This document shows positions 1-9,601 of a stretch of DNA of 64,000 bases, piece by piece (the first letter of the stretch is position 1; each line of letters begins with the position of its first letter). The DNA is from PoT sp049331405 (GTDB taxonomy: Bacteria; Planctomycetota; Planctomycetia; Isosphaerales; Isosphaeraceae): assembly GCF_049331405.1 (NCBI RefSeq), contig NZ_CP186274.1, positions 3,782,001-3,846,000 on the forward strand, given 5' to 3'. The position numbers and the translations under genes are program-made. The notes beneath the pieces were generated by a model, which saw only the letters and a program-made list of their open reading frames with translations, did no database searches and was not told the DNA's origin.

Positions 1-1613
1 GCCGGTCGCTGCAGGCTGATGTGATGGGCCCAGGCGGGGTTGGGCTCCGGGAAGTCGCGACGGGTGTGGACCCCGCGTGATTCCTCGCGCTCGGAGGCCG
101 TGGCGATCATCAGCCGCGCGACGACGAGCATGTTCTGCATCGTCCAGCCGGCCGGATCCGGGAAGACCTGGCCGAGGACATAGCGGCACCAGAAGTCGAC
201 CTGATCGGCCGCCTCGGCGAGACTCTTGGCATCCCTGCTGATCCCGACCGATCGCCACATCAGGGCCCGGAGCGACTCGCGGATATCCGCCAGGTCGAGT
301 GGGTCGTGCTTCACCACGGGCGAGTCGCCGTGGATCGGGGGCACCTCGAGCGGCACCGAAGGGGACGAGTCGAGCATCCGCACGATGTCCTCGGCCGCCC
401 GCGCCCCGTGAACAAGCCCCTCGAGGAGGCTGTTTGAAGCCAGGCGGTTGGCGCCATGGAGGCCGGAGCTGCTGACCTCCCCCGCAGCCCAGAGGCCGGG
501 CAAGGTCGTGCGGCCATCGTGGTCGATGGTCACGCCGCCGATCATGTAATGCGCACCGGGACGCACGGGAATGGGGTCGCGGGTCATGTCGAGGTCGAAG
601 CCCCGGCAGAGGCGGTCAATCCCCGGGAACCGGTCGCGAATGTAACTGGCGTCGAGGTGCGAGAGGTCGAGGTAGACGCAGGGGTGCTGGGTCTTGGCCA
701 TCTGGGCGGTGATGGCCCTCGAGACGTCGTCGCGAGGTGCCAGCTCCGCCAGCTTGTGGTATTCGGGCATGAACCGATGGCCGTTACGATCGCGGAGGTA
801 CGCCCCTTCGCCGCGGAGGGCCTCGGTCAGCAGGTGTCGGGAGGAGCCGGCGATGTAGAGCACGGTCGGGTGGAATTGCATGAATTCCATGTCCCGAAGC
901 TCGGCCCCCGCGCGATACGCCAATGCATGCCCGTCACCTGTGGCGATGGGCGGGTTCGTCGTCTCGCGGAAGAGCTGCCCCGCGCCTCCCGTCGCCAGGA
1001 GGACGGCCCTCGCCCATACGAAGGCGGGGCCTCGGCGACGATCCCAGACCAGGCCGCCTCGGCAGCGTCCCTCGTGCGTGAGCAGGTCAATCGTGAAGCT
1101 GTTCTGCCAGACGCGGACGTTCTTCCGGGTCCGCACCCGCTCGATGACGGCCCTCATCATTTCCTGACCGGTGGCGTCTCCGAGGGCATGCACGATCCGG
1201 GGATGCGAGTGGCCCCCTTCGCGAGTGAGAGCCACCTGCCCGTCGACCTCGTCGAACACCGTCCCCCACGCCATCAACTCGGCGATCCGTTGCGGGGCTT
1301 CCTTGATCACGGTGGCGACGACGTCGGGGTCGCAGAGCCCCTTGCCCGCGGCGAGGGTGTCGGCGATGTGGTCGTCGAAGTGATCCTCGGGGTCGAGGAC
1401 CCCGGCGATGCCCCCCTGGGCGTAAACGCTGTTGCTCTCCCGGACCCCGTCCTTCGTCACCACGAGGACGCGATGCGGCTCCGGGATCCCGAGCGCTGCT
1501 CGCAGCCCGGCGACGCCGCCGCCGATGATGAGCACGTCCGCGAAGTGGTGCGGCAGGTCGCGCAGGTCGAAGTCGACGAGGTACCGGCGGGGCAATGCGA
1601 GGGGAGCTAGCAT
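1..1613 (-). CDS. nadB: L-aspartate oxidase (3' end beyond window)
   Basis: FAD-dependent oxidation of L-aspartate to iminoaspartate, the first step of de novo NAD synthesis in the cytoplasm. Reading the minus strand from the ATG at 1613-1611 gives a Rossmann FAD-binding start (VLIIGGGVAGLRAAL, about residues 29-43), then the family hallmark ESNSVYAQGGIAGV near residue 65, GGHSHPRIVHALGDATG, a substrate-side EFMQFHPTVLY stretch and, near the C terminus, GLWAAGEVSSSGLHGANRLA followed by SNSLLEGLVHGARAA. These are characteristic of NadB rather than of SdhA/FrdA. About 537 codons lie inside the window, close to the usual 530-550, so only a short tail is missing at the left edge. No nadA or nadC is visible nearby. 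The reading frame remains open upstream of the chosen ATG, so the exact start is moderately certain. Confidence 0.93.
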   Translation of the reverse strand, partial: MLAPLALPRRYLVDFDLRDLPHHFADVLIIGGGVAGLRAALGIPEPHRVLVVTKDGVRESNSVYAQGGIAGVLDPEDHFDDHIADTLAAGKGLCDPDVVATVIKEAPQRIAELMAWGTVFDEVDGQVALTREGGHSHPRIVHALGDATGQEMMRAVIERVRTRKNVRVWQNSFTIDLLTHEGRCRGGLVWDRRRGPAFVWARAVLLATGGAGQLFRETTNPPIATGDGHALAYRAGAELRDMEFMQFHPTVLYIAGSSRHLLTEALRGEGAYLRDRNGHRFMPEYHKLAELAPRDDVSRAITAQMAKTQHPCVYLDLSHLDASYIRDRFPGIDRLCRGFDLDMTRDPIPVRPGAHYMIGGVTIDHDGRTTLPGLWAAGEVSSSGLHGANRLASNSLLEGLVHGARAAEDIVRMLDSSPSVPLEVPPIHGDSPVVKHDPLDLADIRESLRALMWRSVGISRDAKSLAEAADQVDFWCRYVLGQVFPDPAGWTMQNMLVVARLMIATASEREESRGVHTRRDFPEPNPAWAHHISLQRP

Positions 1614-1706
1614 GGGTCTACGTCTTACCTCACCACTCTCGATTCATGGCATCGACGAACGAGCCCGCGACGGCGCGGATCGAGTGTGATTGAATCATTC
1701 CGCCTA

Positions 1707-1741
1707 GTAAAAGTCGACGGCATGCCGGGCATGCCGTCGAC
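1707..1741 (-). terminator. Rho-independent terminator of the giant gene
   Basis: A perfect 13-bp inverted repeat (1713-1725 with 1729-1741) with a 3-nt loop. Read on the minus strand it is followed directly by TTTTACT. It lies 30 nt past the stop of the 1906-residue gene and upstream of nadB, so it should end that transcript. Confidence 0.8.
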
Positions 1742-1771
1742 CGAGTTTCTGCCATCACGAGGTCATTCTCG

Positions 1772-4700
1772 TCAATTCCCGCCGGATCCGGCTCCCGAAC
1801 CGTTATCGGCGGGGGCGGACCGGGCCGGATTCAGGACCTTCGACCGCGAGAGGCTGCTCTTGTAGGCCTCATAACCGGATCGGAGCTCGGGCGGGACCTG
1901 GAACCGGGCTCCTTCCACGTTATCCCGGATCTGGTCCTCGGTCCCATCCTGGCGGTCGCGGACGGTCTTGCCCGTGACTCGAGTCCCCGAGTTGAAGCCG
2001 GGAAGTGACCTCTCGTTGATGGGCTTGGCCCCCGCGCCCGGCTTGATCTGGATCTCGCGACCTGCCCCCGGCTCATTCTTCGGAGCCTTCTTGAACTTCT
2101 GGACGAACTGCTCCATCTGCTCGCGAGACATCCCGGTCTCCTGCTCGAGCTGAGGAGTGACTTGGTTGTTCTTGAGTAAGTCTTCGAGCTTCCGAAGCAC
2201 GAGGTTCGACTGTTCGCGCTGTGGAGCGACGGTATCCTCCACATTCTCGTCGCGGATCGGAGCCTTGGAAGTCGGGTTCTTGGCGTTCTTATCACGAGGG
2301 GTCATCGGTTGCCCAGTCGCGCCCGGTTCGTCCCGGCCTCCACCACCACCTTGAGGATTCACGCCGCCGCCCTTTGAATTGCCCGGCATCCGGTCACCCG
2401 GGGAGATGCTCGACCTGTTGCCTTCTCCCTTACCTTGGCCGCCGTTGTCGCCAGGAGAGCTCGAAGGTCCAGCTTGCGACTCACTGGCCCCCGACCCTGG
2501 CTGGCCTGAACCGCCCGATCGTCCCGATTGGTTCCCCTTGCTCCCGGGCTGCTTGACACCCTTGCCTGGGATGCTGTCGGGTGAGGGGGTATTAACGGCC
2601 TTCTTCTCGGTGCCGGGACCGGGCTTTTGCCCACCAGCTTCACTCGACGAGCCAGCACCGCTTCCAGGCGCCGAGCCGCCCTGAGACGGGGCGCCGGAGG
2701 TTGAATTCGTGCCACTGGCGGGGACACCGCTCGTTGACGTGGCACCGGAAGGCGAATTCCCCCCCTTGCTGGCCGTGCTACCCGGAGTCGACGCGGCCGA
2801 CCCAGGAGTTCCGCCCTCCTTGTCATCCGCCGATCTCAGGGGCTTCCCGTCCTGACCTCCACCCGAACCCTCTTGCCCGCCCTTCGCCTGCGAGGTGGAA
2901 GAAGGACTTGAAGGGGGCTGCTGTTTCTCCTCCTCAGCTGTCTGCTCCTCTTGCTTCGACTCGGTCTTACGCTGCTCAGCCTTCCGCTTCTCGTCCTTTG
3001 TCTTGGGGTTGTAGTACTTGTCCTTCTTTTCCTTATCTTTGTCTTTATTCTCGTCGTCCTTCTTCTTGGCCCCAGCGTCCTTGTCGCCAGGCTTGTCGGA
3101 CGGCTCAGGCTTCGCCTGACTACCCGGCTTCCGATTCTTTTCCGAATTCGTTTTGTCGCTAGGCGCCTTGCCGTCGGGAGCACCGCCCTCCTTCGACTCA
3201 CGCGAGTTCGCCGCGTTCTTCTCGATGGGCTTCCCGCTCTTGGGCTGTCCGGAGTTTCCGCCATTCGACTCCTTCAGCCCATTCGGCTCCTTGTCGGAGT
3301 TGGCGTCCTCCTTCGGGGTGCTATGTTCTTTGCTCTCGGTCTGGCCCTTGGAGCCCTTCTCAGAGCCTTCCTGATTCTTGTCCTCGGGCTTGCCGTCCTT
3401 CGACTTCTCAGAGGCCTCCCGCCCGGCTTGTTTCTCGGCTTCCGTCTTGTCCTCGCGCGATTCGGGCTTCTCACCTCCGCGTTCGGGATTCGACGGATCA
3501 GCCTTGGTGTCGGGAGGATTTCCCTTGTCCGAGCCGTTCGGCACGTTCCTCGGAGTACCGTCGGGATTCATCGGCTGAGGAAGCCCTGATGGCCCCCTGG
3601 GAGGCCGATTCTGCTGGGGCATGCGATCCGGCTGGCCGCCGTTCGGCTGCTGATCCTCCCGGGGAACCTTGGGAGGTTGGTTCTGCTTGGGCACGCGCTC
3701 GGGGTCGCCATTATTCGACTGGGGACGCTCCCCTGGATTCCCCTGAATTTGGTTCTCCCTGGGCATGTTATTCGGGAGATTGTTATTGGGCATGTCGGGC
3801 CGAGTCGGATTCGGCGGCGTCCCCTGCTGGCCTTGATTCGAATCCTGCCCCCCCGGCGGAGGCACGTGGGGATTCACGGCATTCGAATTCGACAGTGGCG
3901 AAGCTACCGGATCGGGAAGTGTCCTGTCCTCCACCTTCGGCAGTGGGTTGGTGTTAACGGAATTCTGCCTGGGCTGGTTACTTTGGTTCGACTGGCTTGG
4001 AGTGCCGGGTTGCGTTGGATTGGGGCCTTGATTCGTTTCCGAATTCTCGGTCCCGTCAGACGGCTCTATCGTCGCATTCTTGGTTGGCGTACCGACCCCT
4101 TGCCGAGGAGAGGTCTTCGAACTTTGTTTGTTGACTGCTTTCGTCTTGGCACCCTTCCCCGCATTACCCGACTCTTTCCCGTCCTTGCCTTCCTGGGTTG
4201 TCTTATCATCCTTCGAGTTGCCCGAGTTGGTTCCCTTCGGTCCGCCCTTCCCTTCAGGGTCGTTCTCGCCTTCACCGGGCTTCCCGGCCTTATCCCCCTC
4301 GGCTTTGGTCGCGTTCGGGTCGGCCTTATCAGCCGTCTCGTTGCCTTGCGACGATTCCGAGCCCGACTGTTTCGCTCCTGCCTCTTTCGAAGTCTTATTG
4401 CCCGCTGCGCCCTTGGAATCGGCGGTCTTGGAAGTGGTGCCATTGCTCGGACTCTTCGGATCTGACTTGTCGGATCGATTCTCCTTGCTCGAGGCTTTAT
4501 CCTTCGCACTCGAAGACTTCTGGTCATTCGAGCCCGACGCCTTCTTCGTTTCTGACATCTCCTTGGAGCCGCCGGCGCTATTAACATCCTTATCCTTGTC
4601 CTTGCCTTCTTCCTTTGTGCTCCCCGATGACGACGGCTTGTCCTTATTCGATTTACCCTTCCGAGCGTCGGATGCGCTGCCTTTCTGCTCTTCATCGCTG

Positions 4701-7492
4701 CTGGAGGAATTGCCCCGATTGCCCGGTGCCCGTGAACTCGGGTCGGACGCGTTCGTCGAGCCGGGGGCCTTCAACGCCTCGCTCGATGGACTCGAATTGC
4801 CGTCCTCCCGGCCCTCCTTCGAACCCATCGAGCTGGTGTTCCTGGGAGATTGATTCCCCTCTTCCTGCCCTGTGGTCTGGTTGGAGCCCGAGGAATTGCT
4901 ATCTGTTGAGTTTTCTCCGGAGTTATCCCCGTCCTTCGGTTGGCCCTTGGGCTGGGAATCCTTCTCGTCCTTCGATTGATCATTGGGATCTTCCTTGGAC
5001 GCCGATTCGTTGGGATCCTTGACATCCTGAACCTGAGACTTCTCGATCGGCTCCTGGGCCTTCTCATCCTTGTTGAGGTTGGCCGGCTGCGTGCGGTCGT
5101 CGCCCTTCGTCGAGGATGGCTTCGACTTATCCCCAGGCTTGGATTCGTCGGATCTATTGGATGCGTTCTCCTCTGGCTTATTGGACGCGTCGGGATTTGT
5201 CGCGTCGTTAGGCTGCGAAGAATTGCCATCCGTCGACGAGGAGTCCGCCGGATTGCCCTGACCCTTGTTCGGCTTGGACGAGTTCCCCGCCTGATTCTTC
5301 GATGCATTCACTGCCCGGGAGACCTTGCTCTTGTCGGCTGAGGGCTGCTGAGTCGAAGTCTGGTTCGGGTTGGAGTCCGAGTTCGAATCGTTGGAAGAGT
5401 TCTTCTCCGACGGATTGCCCGAATTCCCCCGAGAGATCTTTTGGGGCGAATTCGACTCCGTATCGGAGGCCGAGTTATTCTCGTCCGAATGACTGGTATT
5501 CTCACCAGCATCGGAAGGCTCTGTTGGCGAGGAGCCTTCCGAGTTTGGCTGCTGTTCCTTCGACGCTTTCCCCTTGGGCGGATTGTTCATGCCCATGGCC
5601 TTCTCGAGCTTTTTCAGCTTATCGAGTTGATCAGGCGTCAGATTTTCGGCGATTCCTTCTTCCTTCTGGTCCTTGCTGTTCTGCTCCTCATTCTGAGTCT
5701 TTTCCGACGGATCGTTATCACCCTGATCCGAGCCATTCACACCGCGATTCGATTTGTCTTGTTCGCGTCGTGCGTTGGCCTGGTCGCGTTCTTTCTCCTC
5801 AGGATCGCCCGCCTCTTGTTGCTGCTGATTGTCGCGATCCCTCTGCTCTTGCTCGGCGTTCTCCTTCGCGGCCTGCTTTTCTTCGTCTTTCTTTTCCTTC
5901 TCCGTCTTGTTGTCGGCGGCCTTCTTTTGCTCGGTGGCCAGAGGGGCGATGATCTTCAGCTTCTGGCGGGTCGTCTCGAACTTGTTGGATTGAGGCTCCT
6001 TGGTGTCGCGGACCGTGAGCCAGTACTCGAGCTCCGTGCCCGGCTTGATGCGCCAGGCGGCGAGGTCGAGGACCTCCGTGCCGCGGAAGGCGGCGGTCGG
6101 CGGCTTCTGCTCGAGGAGGTTTTTCGAGAGCAGGCTCTCCGACTTCTGCTGGACGTGGAGCGTGACGTCCTTGACCCCGTGGTCGTCGGTGGCCTTCATC
6201 GCCAGGACGACCTTCACGTTGCTCGGCACCTCGATGTCGGGCTTATCCGGCTTGAGGAAGACCGCCTTCGGCGGCTCGTCCTTGTGGGCGATGATGTCGT
6301 AGACGACGGGATCCGGATTCAACTGCGGCGGCTGTCCCGTGGTGCGGAAGCGGATGCGGTAGCTCCCAGACTCCCTCACCGTGAACCGACCCATCAGCTC
6401 CGTGGGTTCGGAGGACGAGACTTCCATCGGCACCGACGACTCCTTGACGAAGTCAAGGTTGGCCGTGCGGGCCGGCTCGTTCGTCCTGGCGTGGATGGTG
6501 ACGACCGTCCCCTGGATCGCCTCGATATTGCCCCCCTCCATGCCTGCCCGACGCGGCAGTTTCAGGTAGGCGGGGAAGTCGTAGTCGTGCGTGACCGAGG
6601 TCACCATGGGCGCGGGGGTGACTTCGAGGTGGTAGCGCAACGACTGTGCGTCGCCGCCGGTCAGGTAATAATCCAGGCTTTGCTGGACGTTCCTGATCGT
6701 CGTCTCCCAGGGGTCGTAGCGGTTCGGGCCCGGCGAGAACTCCCTGGTGGAGAAGAACTTGCCCCCGTCGACGCTGAAATGCAGCAGGATCCGGCCGGGC
6801 TGGACGCCGCGGACGTCGACCTTGAAGGCGACATCCTGGCCCGCCGCAACCCGGTTCTTCGCGGGGTCGTCGCCCGGCTGGATGTTGACGAGCTCGGTAT
6901 TGGTCGGCCGCACCACATCCGCGAGGAAGGCCCGGCGGGCGGACGCGAGGCTGCTCTTGGGGGTTATGACCGCGTAGAGGCAGAAGATCACGACGACGGC
7001 GGAGAGGCCATAGACGGCCTGGATCATCCGCTTCTGATTCACGACCGAGTCGATCTCGATCTGCCGAAGGTCCTCGACCGCCTTGTTCTCGATCGCGGCG
7101 AGCGCCCCCTTGGTGAGCTCGCCTCGTCGATTTCGGAGGTCCAGGTAGTTGATCAGGCTATTCTTGAAAGTCGGGTCGGTCTGCTCGATCGTCTTCGCCG
7201 CATAGAAGCCGTTCACGCGTCGGAGCATCGGCAGGATGATCCGCATGACCGCGAAGGTGCCGCCCCCCGCCAATCCGGCGATCAGGACGATCCGGCGCAG
7301 CCAGATCGGCAGGCCCACCGTATGGTCGAGCACGATCTCGAGGAAGAGGACGAATAAGAAACCCACGAGCAAGGTGAGACCGGCCGTGAGAACATCGGTC
7401 ATCTTGATCCGAGCCTGGGTCATGCTCAGTTGATGATCGATGAATTGCTCGTATTTAAGATACTTCCCATAAGGCTGGGTGCTTGAACTCAT
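1772..7492 (-). CDS. Giant membrane-anchored low-complexity protein (DUF4175-like)
   Basis: A 1906-residue protein. Residues 1-520 look folded: a short cytoplasmic N terminus, hydrophobic segments near 34-55, 64-87 and 155-177, then beta-rich extracytoplasmic sequence containing WETTIRN and TDDHGVKDVTLHVQQKSES, which resembles planctomycete DUF4175-type proteins. Residues about 525-1740 (roughly 2270-5925) are an extremely polar, repetitive tract of Ser, Asn, Lys, Gly, Asp, Glu, Pro and Gln with almost no hydrophobic residues. One short helix-like island, TPDQLDKLKKLEKAMGMN, sits near residue 635. The last 165 residues regain mixed composition with a predicted helical block (VLRKLEDLLKNNQVTPQLEQ). 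The start ATG has GGGAG 8 nt upstream. The tract is visibly less GC-rich than neighbouring genes. Function is unknown; a structural, cell-surface or matrix role is only inference. The gene stands alone with its own terminator. Confidence 0.85.
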   Translation of the reverse strand: MSSSTQPYGKYLKYEQFIDHQLSMTQARIKMTDVLTAGLTLLVGFLFVLFLEIVLDHTVGLPIWLRRIVLIAGLAGGGTFAVMRIILPMLRRVNGFYAAKTIEQTDPTFKNSLINYLDLRNRRGELTKGALAAIENKAVEDLRQIEIDSVVNQKRMIQAVYGLSAVVVIFCLYAVITPKSSLASARRAFLADVVRPTNTELVNIQPGDDPAKNRVAAGQDVAFKVDVRGVQPGRILLHFSVDGGKFFSTREFSPGPNRYDPWETTIRNVQQSLDYYLTGGDAQSLRYHLEVTPAPMVTSVTHDYDFPAYLKLPRRAGMEGGNIEAIQGTVVTIHARTNEPARTANLDFVKESSVPMEVSSSEPTELMGRFTVRESGSYRIRFRTTGQPPQLNPDPVVYDIIAHKDEPPKAVFLKPDKPDIEVPSNVKVVLAMKATDDHGVKDVTLHVQQKSESLLSKNLLEQKPPTAAFRGTEVLDLAAWRIKPGTELEYWLTVRDTKEPQSNKFETTRQKLKIIAPLATEQKKAADNKTEKEKKDEEKQAAKENAEQEQRDRDNQQQQEAGDPEEKERDQANARREQDKSNRGVNGSDQGDNDPSEKTQNEEQNSKDQKEEGIAENLTPDQLDKLKKLEKAMGMNNPPKGKASKEQQPNSEGSSPTEPSDAGENTSHSDENNSASDTESNSPQKISRGNSGNPSEKNSSNDSNSDSNPNQTSTQQPSADKSKVSRAVNASKNQAGNSSKPNKGQGNPADSSSTDGNSSQPNDATNPDASNKPEENASNRSDESKPGDKSKPSSTKGDDRTQPANLNKDEKAQEPIEKSQVQDVKDPNESASKEDPNDQSKDEKDSQPKGQPKDGDNSGENSTDSNSSGSNQTTGQEEGNQSPRNTSSMGSKEGREDGNSSPSSEALKAPGSTNASDPSSRAPGNRGNSSSSDEEQKGSASDARKGKSNKDKPSSSGSTKEEGKDKDKDVNSAGGSKEMSETKKASGSNDQKSSSAKDKASSKENRSDKSDPKSPSNGTTSKTADSKGAAGNKTSKEAGAKQSGSESSQGNETADKADPNATKAEGDKAGKPGEGENDPEGKGGPKGTNSGNSKDDKTTQEGKDGKESGNAGKGAKTKAVNKQSSKTSPRQGVGTPTKNATIEPSDGTENSETNQGPNPTQPGTPSQSNQSNQPRQNSVNTNPLPKVEDRTLPDPVASPLSNSNAVNPHVPPPGGQDSNQGQQGTPPNPTRPDMPNNNLPNNMPRENQIQGNPGERPQSNNGDPERVPKQNQPPKVPREDQQPNGGQPDRMPQQNRPPRGPSGLPQPMNPDGTPRNVPNGSDKGNPPDTKADPSNPERGGEKPESREDKTEAEKQAGREASEKSKDGKPEDKNQEGSEKGSKGQTESKEHSTPKEDANSDKEPNGLKESNGGNSGQPKSGKPIEKNAANSRESKEGGAPDGKAPSDKTNSEKNRKPGSQAKPEPSDKPGDKDAGAKKKDDENKDKDKEKKDKYYNPKTKDEKRKAEQRKTESKQEEQTAEEEKQQPPSSPSSTSQAKGGQEGSGGGQDGKPLRSADDKEGGTPGSAASTPGSTASKGGNSPSGATSTSGVPASGTNSTSGAPSQGGSAPGSGAGSSSEAGGQKPGPGTEKKAVNTPSPDSIPGKGVKQPGSKGNQSGRSGGSGQPGSGASESQAGPSSSPGDNGGQGKGEGNRSSISPGDRMPGNSKGGGVNPQGGGGGRDEPGATGQPMTPRDKNAKNPTSKAPIRDENVEDTVAPQREQSNLVLRKLEDLLKNNQVTPQLEQETGMSREQMEQFVQKFKKAPKNEPGAGREIQIKPGAGAKPINERSLPGFNSGTRVTGKTVRDRQDGTEDQIRDNVEGARFQVPPELRSGYEAYKSSLSRSKVLNPARSAPADNGSGAGSGGN

Positions 7493-7619
7493 GGCGCGGG
7501 CTCCCTGGACGTGATCGCGCTGAGCAGACGGGGCAATTCATGCATTATACGTTTCGACGGCGGGGAAAAGCCAAAGTTTCCCGAAGACGGCCGTCATGAC
7601 TCGGACCGACGACGATGGG

Positions 7620-8324
7620 TCAGCCTGCTCGCTGGCGACCCGAGACGATGGCCTCTTGAACCATCCTAGGAGCGGCCGTGACAAGTGTCCTATCGGTCCT
7701 CGAGATTACACCGGCCGTCACGAAAAAGCGGCGCGGGGCGAAATCATCGACCGACCAGCGAGCCACTGCACGTTCGAAGCCAAGGCTCTCCAAGCCAAAG
7801 CGCTCGAGAGGGGCTTCCAGAGTCGTAACGATCTTCCCGTCGGTATCGTGAAAACGAATTTCCACCCGCCCGACGATTTCGAAGATTTCGGGCGGGATTG
7901 CGACGATCGCTTGCGCCCGACTTCGCTCAGCCTTCTTCCAAGAGATCTCCACCCAGAGCGGGAAAGTCGCCACCCCGATGGCCGCCATATCGTCCGGGTC
8001 GAGCGACTTGACGAGTTTGACCTTGCCCAGCGAGGCCGGCTGCTGGACCAAAAGGGGCAACCGATAGGCAAAGGTACGATCGACCAGGTTCTTGCCGTCC
8101 CAGTTGCAAAGCTTGGCGTCGATCGCCAACACTGCTCCCTCGACCGGCTTGAAGTTGGGGAAGTTGGCCCAAGGCAGGCGGAATTCTAAGGAGTACGAGA
8201 ACTTGTTGGAGGTGGCGGAGATGTCGGCCCCTTCGGCCAGGGGGATCGGTTCCCTTGCCTCAACCTCGAGGGTCGGGCCGGTGATGAGGAGCAGGAATAG
8301 AGGCAGTCGCCATCCATTGCCCAT
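7620..8324 (-). CDS. Secreted CBM9-like / hypothetical protein
   Basis: A 234-residue protein with an N-terminal signal peptide (MGNGWRLPLFLLLITGP, likely cleaved near residue 22). After it comes a beta-rich region with YSLEFRLPWANFPNFKP and GAVLAIDAKLCNWDG. That pattern recalls the family 9 carbohydrate-binding (CBM9-like) fold, where a self-standing domain often carries an E-x-x-x-PW element. The C-terminal half (for example VEIRFHDTDGKIVTTLEAPLERFG) is not recognised. No catalytic domain is attached. It lies between the giant gene and purM on the same strand, with gaps of 127 and 188 nt, so co-transcription is uncertain. The family call is tentative; the coding call is well supported by codon use and the signal peptide. 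Confidence 0.72.
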   Translation of the reverse strand: MGNGWRLPLFLLLITGPTLEVEAREPIPLAEGADISATSNKFSYSLEFRLPWANFPNFKPVEGAVLAIDAKLCNWDGKNLVDRTFAYRLPLLVQQPASLGKVKLVKSLDPDDMAAIGVATFPLWVEISWKKAERSRAQAIVAIPPEIFEIVGRVEIRFHDTDGKIVTTLEAPLERFGLESLGFERAVARWSVDDFAPRRFFVTAGVISRTDRTLVTAAPRMVQEAIVSGRQRAG

Positions 8325-8512
8325 CGCCGTCGAATTCTCCCGGCCACGAAAGAATTGGAAGCCTCGCGCTTATGCATGCTACGTTCGTCTGACGCGCATG
8401 GCAAGCGTGGTGAGAAGCCCAATTCTCCGGGGCTGAAGCCTGCGACGGTGCGTCCCCTATCACCGGTCTCGTCCAGCAGGTTTGAGATCGTTGAATTGCC
8501 CGCAAACTCGCG

Positions 8513-9601
8513 TCAGCGGTCGCTCGGCGCCCAGGAGACCGTGCGGTCGCCGGGGACGACCTCGCCGATCACCCAGGAGGGGATCTTGGCCTCGGTCTGG
8601 AGGTAGCGGGCGACCGACTCGGCGTGGTAGTCGGCCACGATCAGGGTCATGCCGATCCCCATGTTGAAAACGCGGAACATTTCCGTGTCGGGGACGTTGC
8701 CGAGTTGCTGGAGCCAGGTGAAGACCTTGGGGATGTCCCACGACCCCTTTCGCAACTCGATCGCGCATCCGTCGGGCAGGATGCGGGGTGGGTTGTCGAT
8801 CAGGCCTCCGCCGGTGATGTGGGCGATGCCGTGGATGACCCGCTTCTTGCGATAATGCCGCCCGACCGTCTTCAAGGCCCTGACATAGATCCGAGTAGGT
8901 TCCAGGAACTCGTCGGCGACGGTCCGGCCGAGCTCGGGGATGAACGAGTCGGGCTGGAACCCGCCGTGGTCGAGGGCGATCTTGCGGGCGAGGCTGTATC
9001 CGTTCGAGTGCAGGCCGGAGCTCGCCAGCCCGATGATCTTGTCGCCAATCCGGATGTCCTGGCCTTTGAGCACATGCTTGCGCTCGACCACGCCGACGCA
9101 GAACCCTGCCAGGTCGTACTCGCCCGGCTTATAGAAGTCGGGGAGGATCGCGGTCTCGCCGCCGAGCAGGGCGCATTCGGCCTCGATGCAGCCATCGCTG
9201 ATCCCCTGCACGACCGCCTTGGTCAGCTTGGGGTCATCCCGGCTCATCGCCACATAGTCGAGGAACAGAAGCGGCTCCGCACCCGCGCACAGGCAGTCGT
9301 TGACCGACATGGCCACGAGGTCGATGCCCACGGTGTTATGCCGGCCGGTCGCGAAGGCGAGCTTCAGCTTCGTGCCGACGCCGTCGGTCGAGGCGACGAG
9401 GACGGGGTCGCGGTAGGTCCTCGTGAGGAGCCCGATGTTGGCGTCCAGGCGAAAGAGGCCCGCAAATCCATCCTTCCAGTCGAGGACCCGAGCCGGGGTG
9501 AGGGGATGGGTCCGCCGCAAGAGCGGGGGAAGCTGGGCCATCGTCTCCTCGTACGTATCGAGGTCGACCCCGGCTGCCTTGTAGTCAATCGACTCGGACA
9601 T
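8513..9601 (-). CDS. purM: Phosphoribosylformylglycinamidine cyclo-ligase (AIR synthetase)
   Basis: ATP-dependent ring closure of FGAM to AIR, step five of purine synthesis in the cytoplasm. The 362-residue translation begins MSESIDYKAAGVDLDTYEE, matching the family's Y-x-x-AGVD start. It then shows STDGVGTKLKLAFATGRH (nucleotide-binding loop), GIDLVAMSVNDCLCAGAEPL, LLGGETAILPDFY, GLASSGLHSNGYSLAR and HITGGGLIDNPPRILP, all PurM signatures. The frame is open 20 codons further upstream, but that extension is not conserved-looking, so the ATG at 9601 is preferred. The gene stands alone among purine genes here. A divergent 399-nt region separates it from the cytochrome gene. Confidence 0.96.
   Translation of the reverse strand: MSESIDYKAAGVDLDTYEETMAQLPPLLRRTHPLTPARVLDWKDGFAGLFRLDANIGLLTRTYRDPVLVASTDGVGTKLKLAFATGRHNTVGIDLVAMSVNDCLCAGAEPLLFLDYVAMSRDDPKLTKAVVQGISDGCIEAECALLGGETAILPDFYKPGEYDLAGFCVGVVERKHVLKGQDIRIGDKIIGLASSGLHSNGYSLARKIALDHGGFQPDSFIPELGRTVADEFLEPTRIYVRALKTVGRHYRKKRVIHGIAHITGGGLIDNPPRILPDGCAIELRKGSWDIPKVFTWLQQLGNVPDTEMFRVFNMGIGMTLIVADYHAESVARYLQTEAKIPSWVIGEVVPGDRTVSWAPSDR

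Noticed and set aside
2951..3589. Very hydrophobic 212-codon frame that looks like a multi-pass membrane protein
   Set aside because: It is the antisense of the Asp/Glu/Lys/Ser-rich tract, which automatically yields Leu/Val/Phe-rich translation.
5441..7357. 638-codon open frame on the plus strand
   Set aside because: Antisense to the N-terminal part of the giant protein gene, which has signal-like TM segments, a ribosome-binding site and a terminator.
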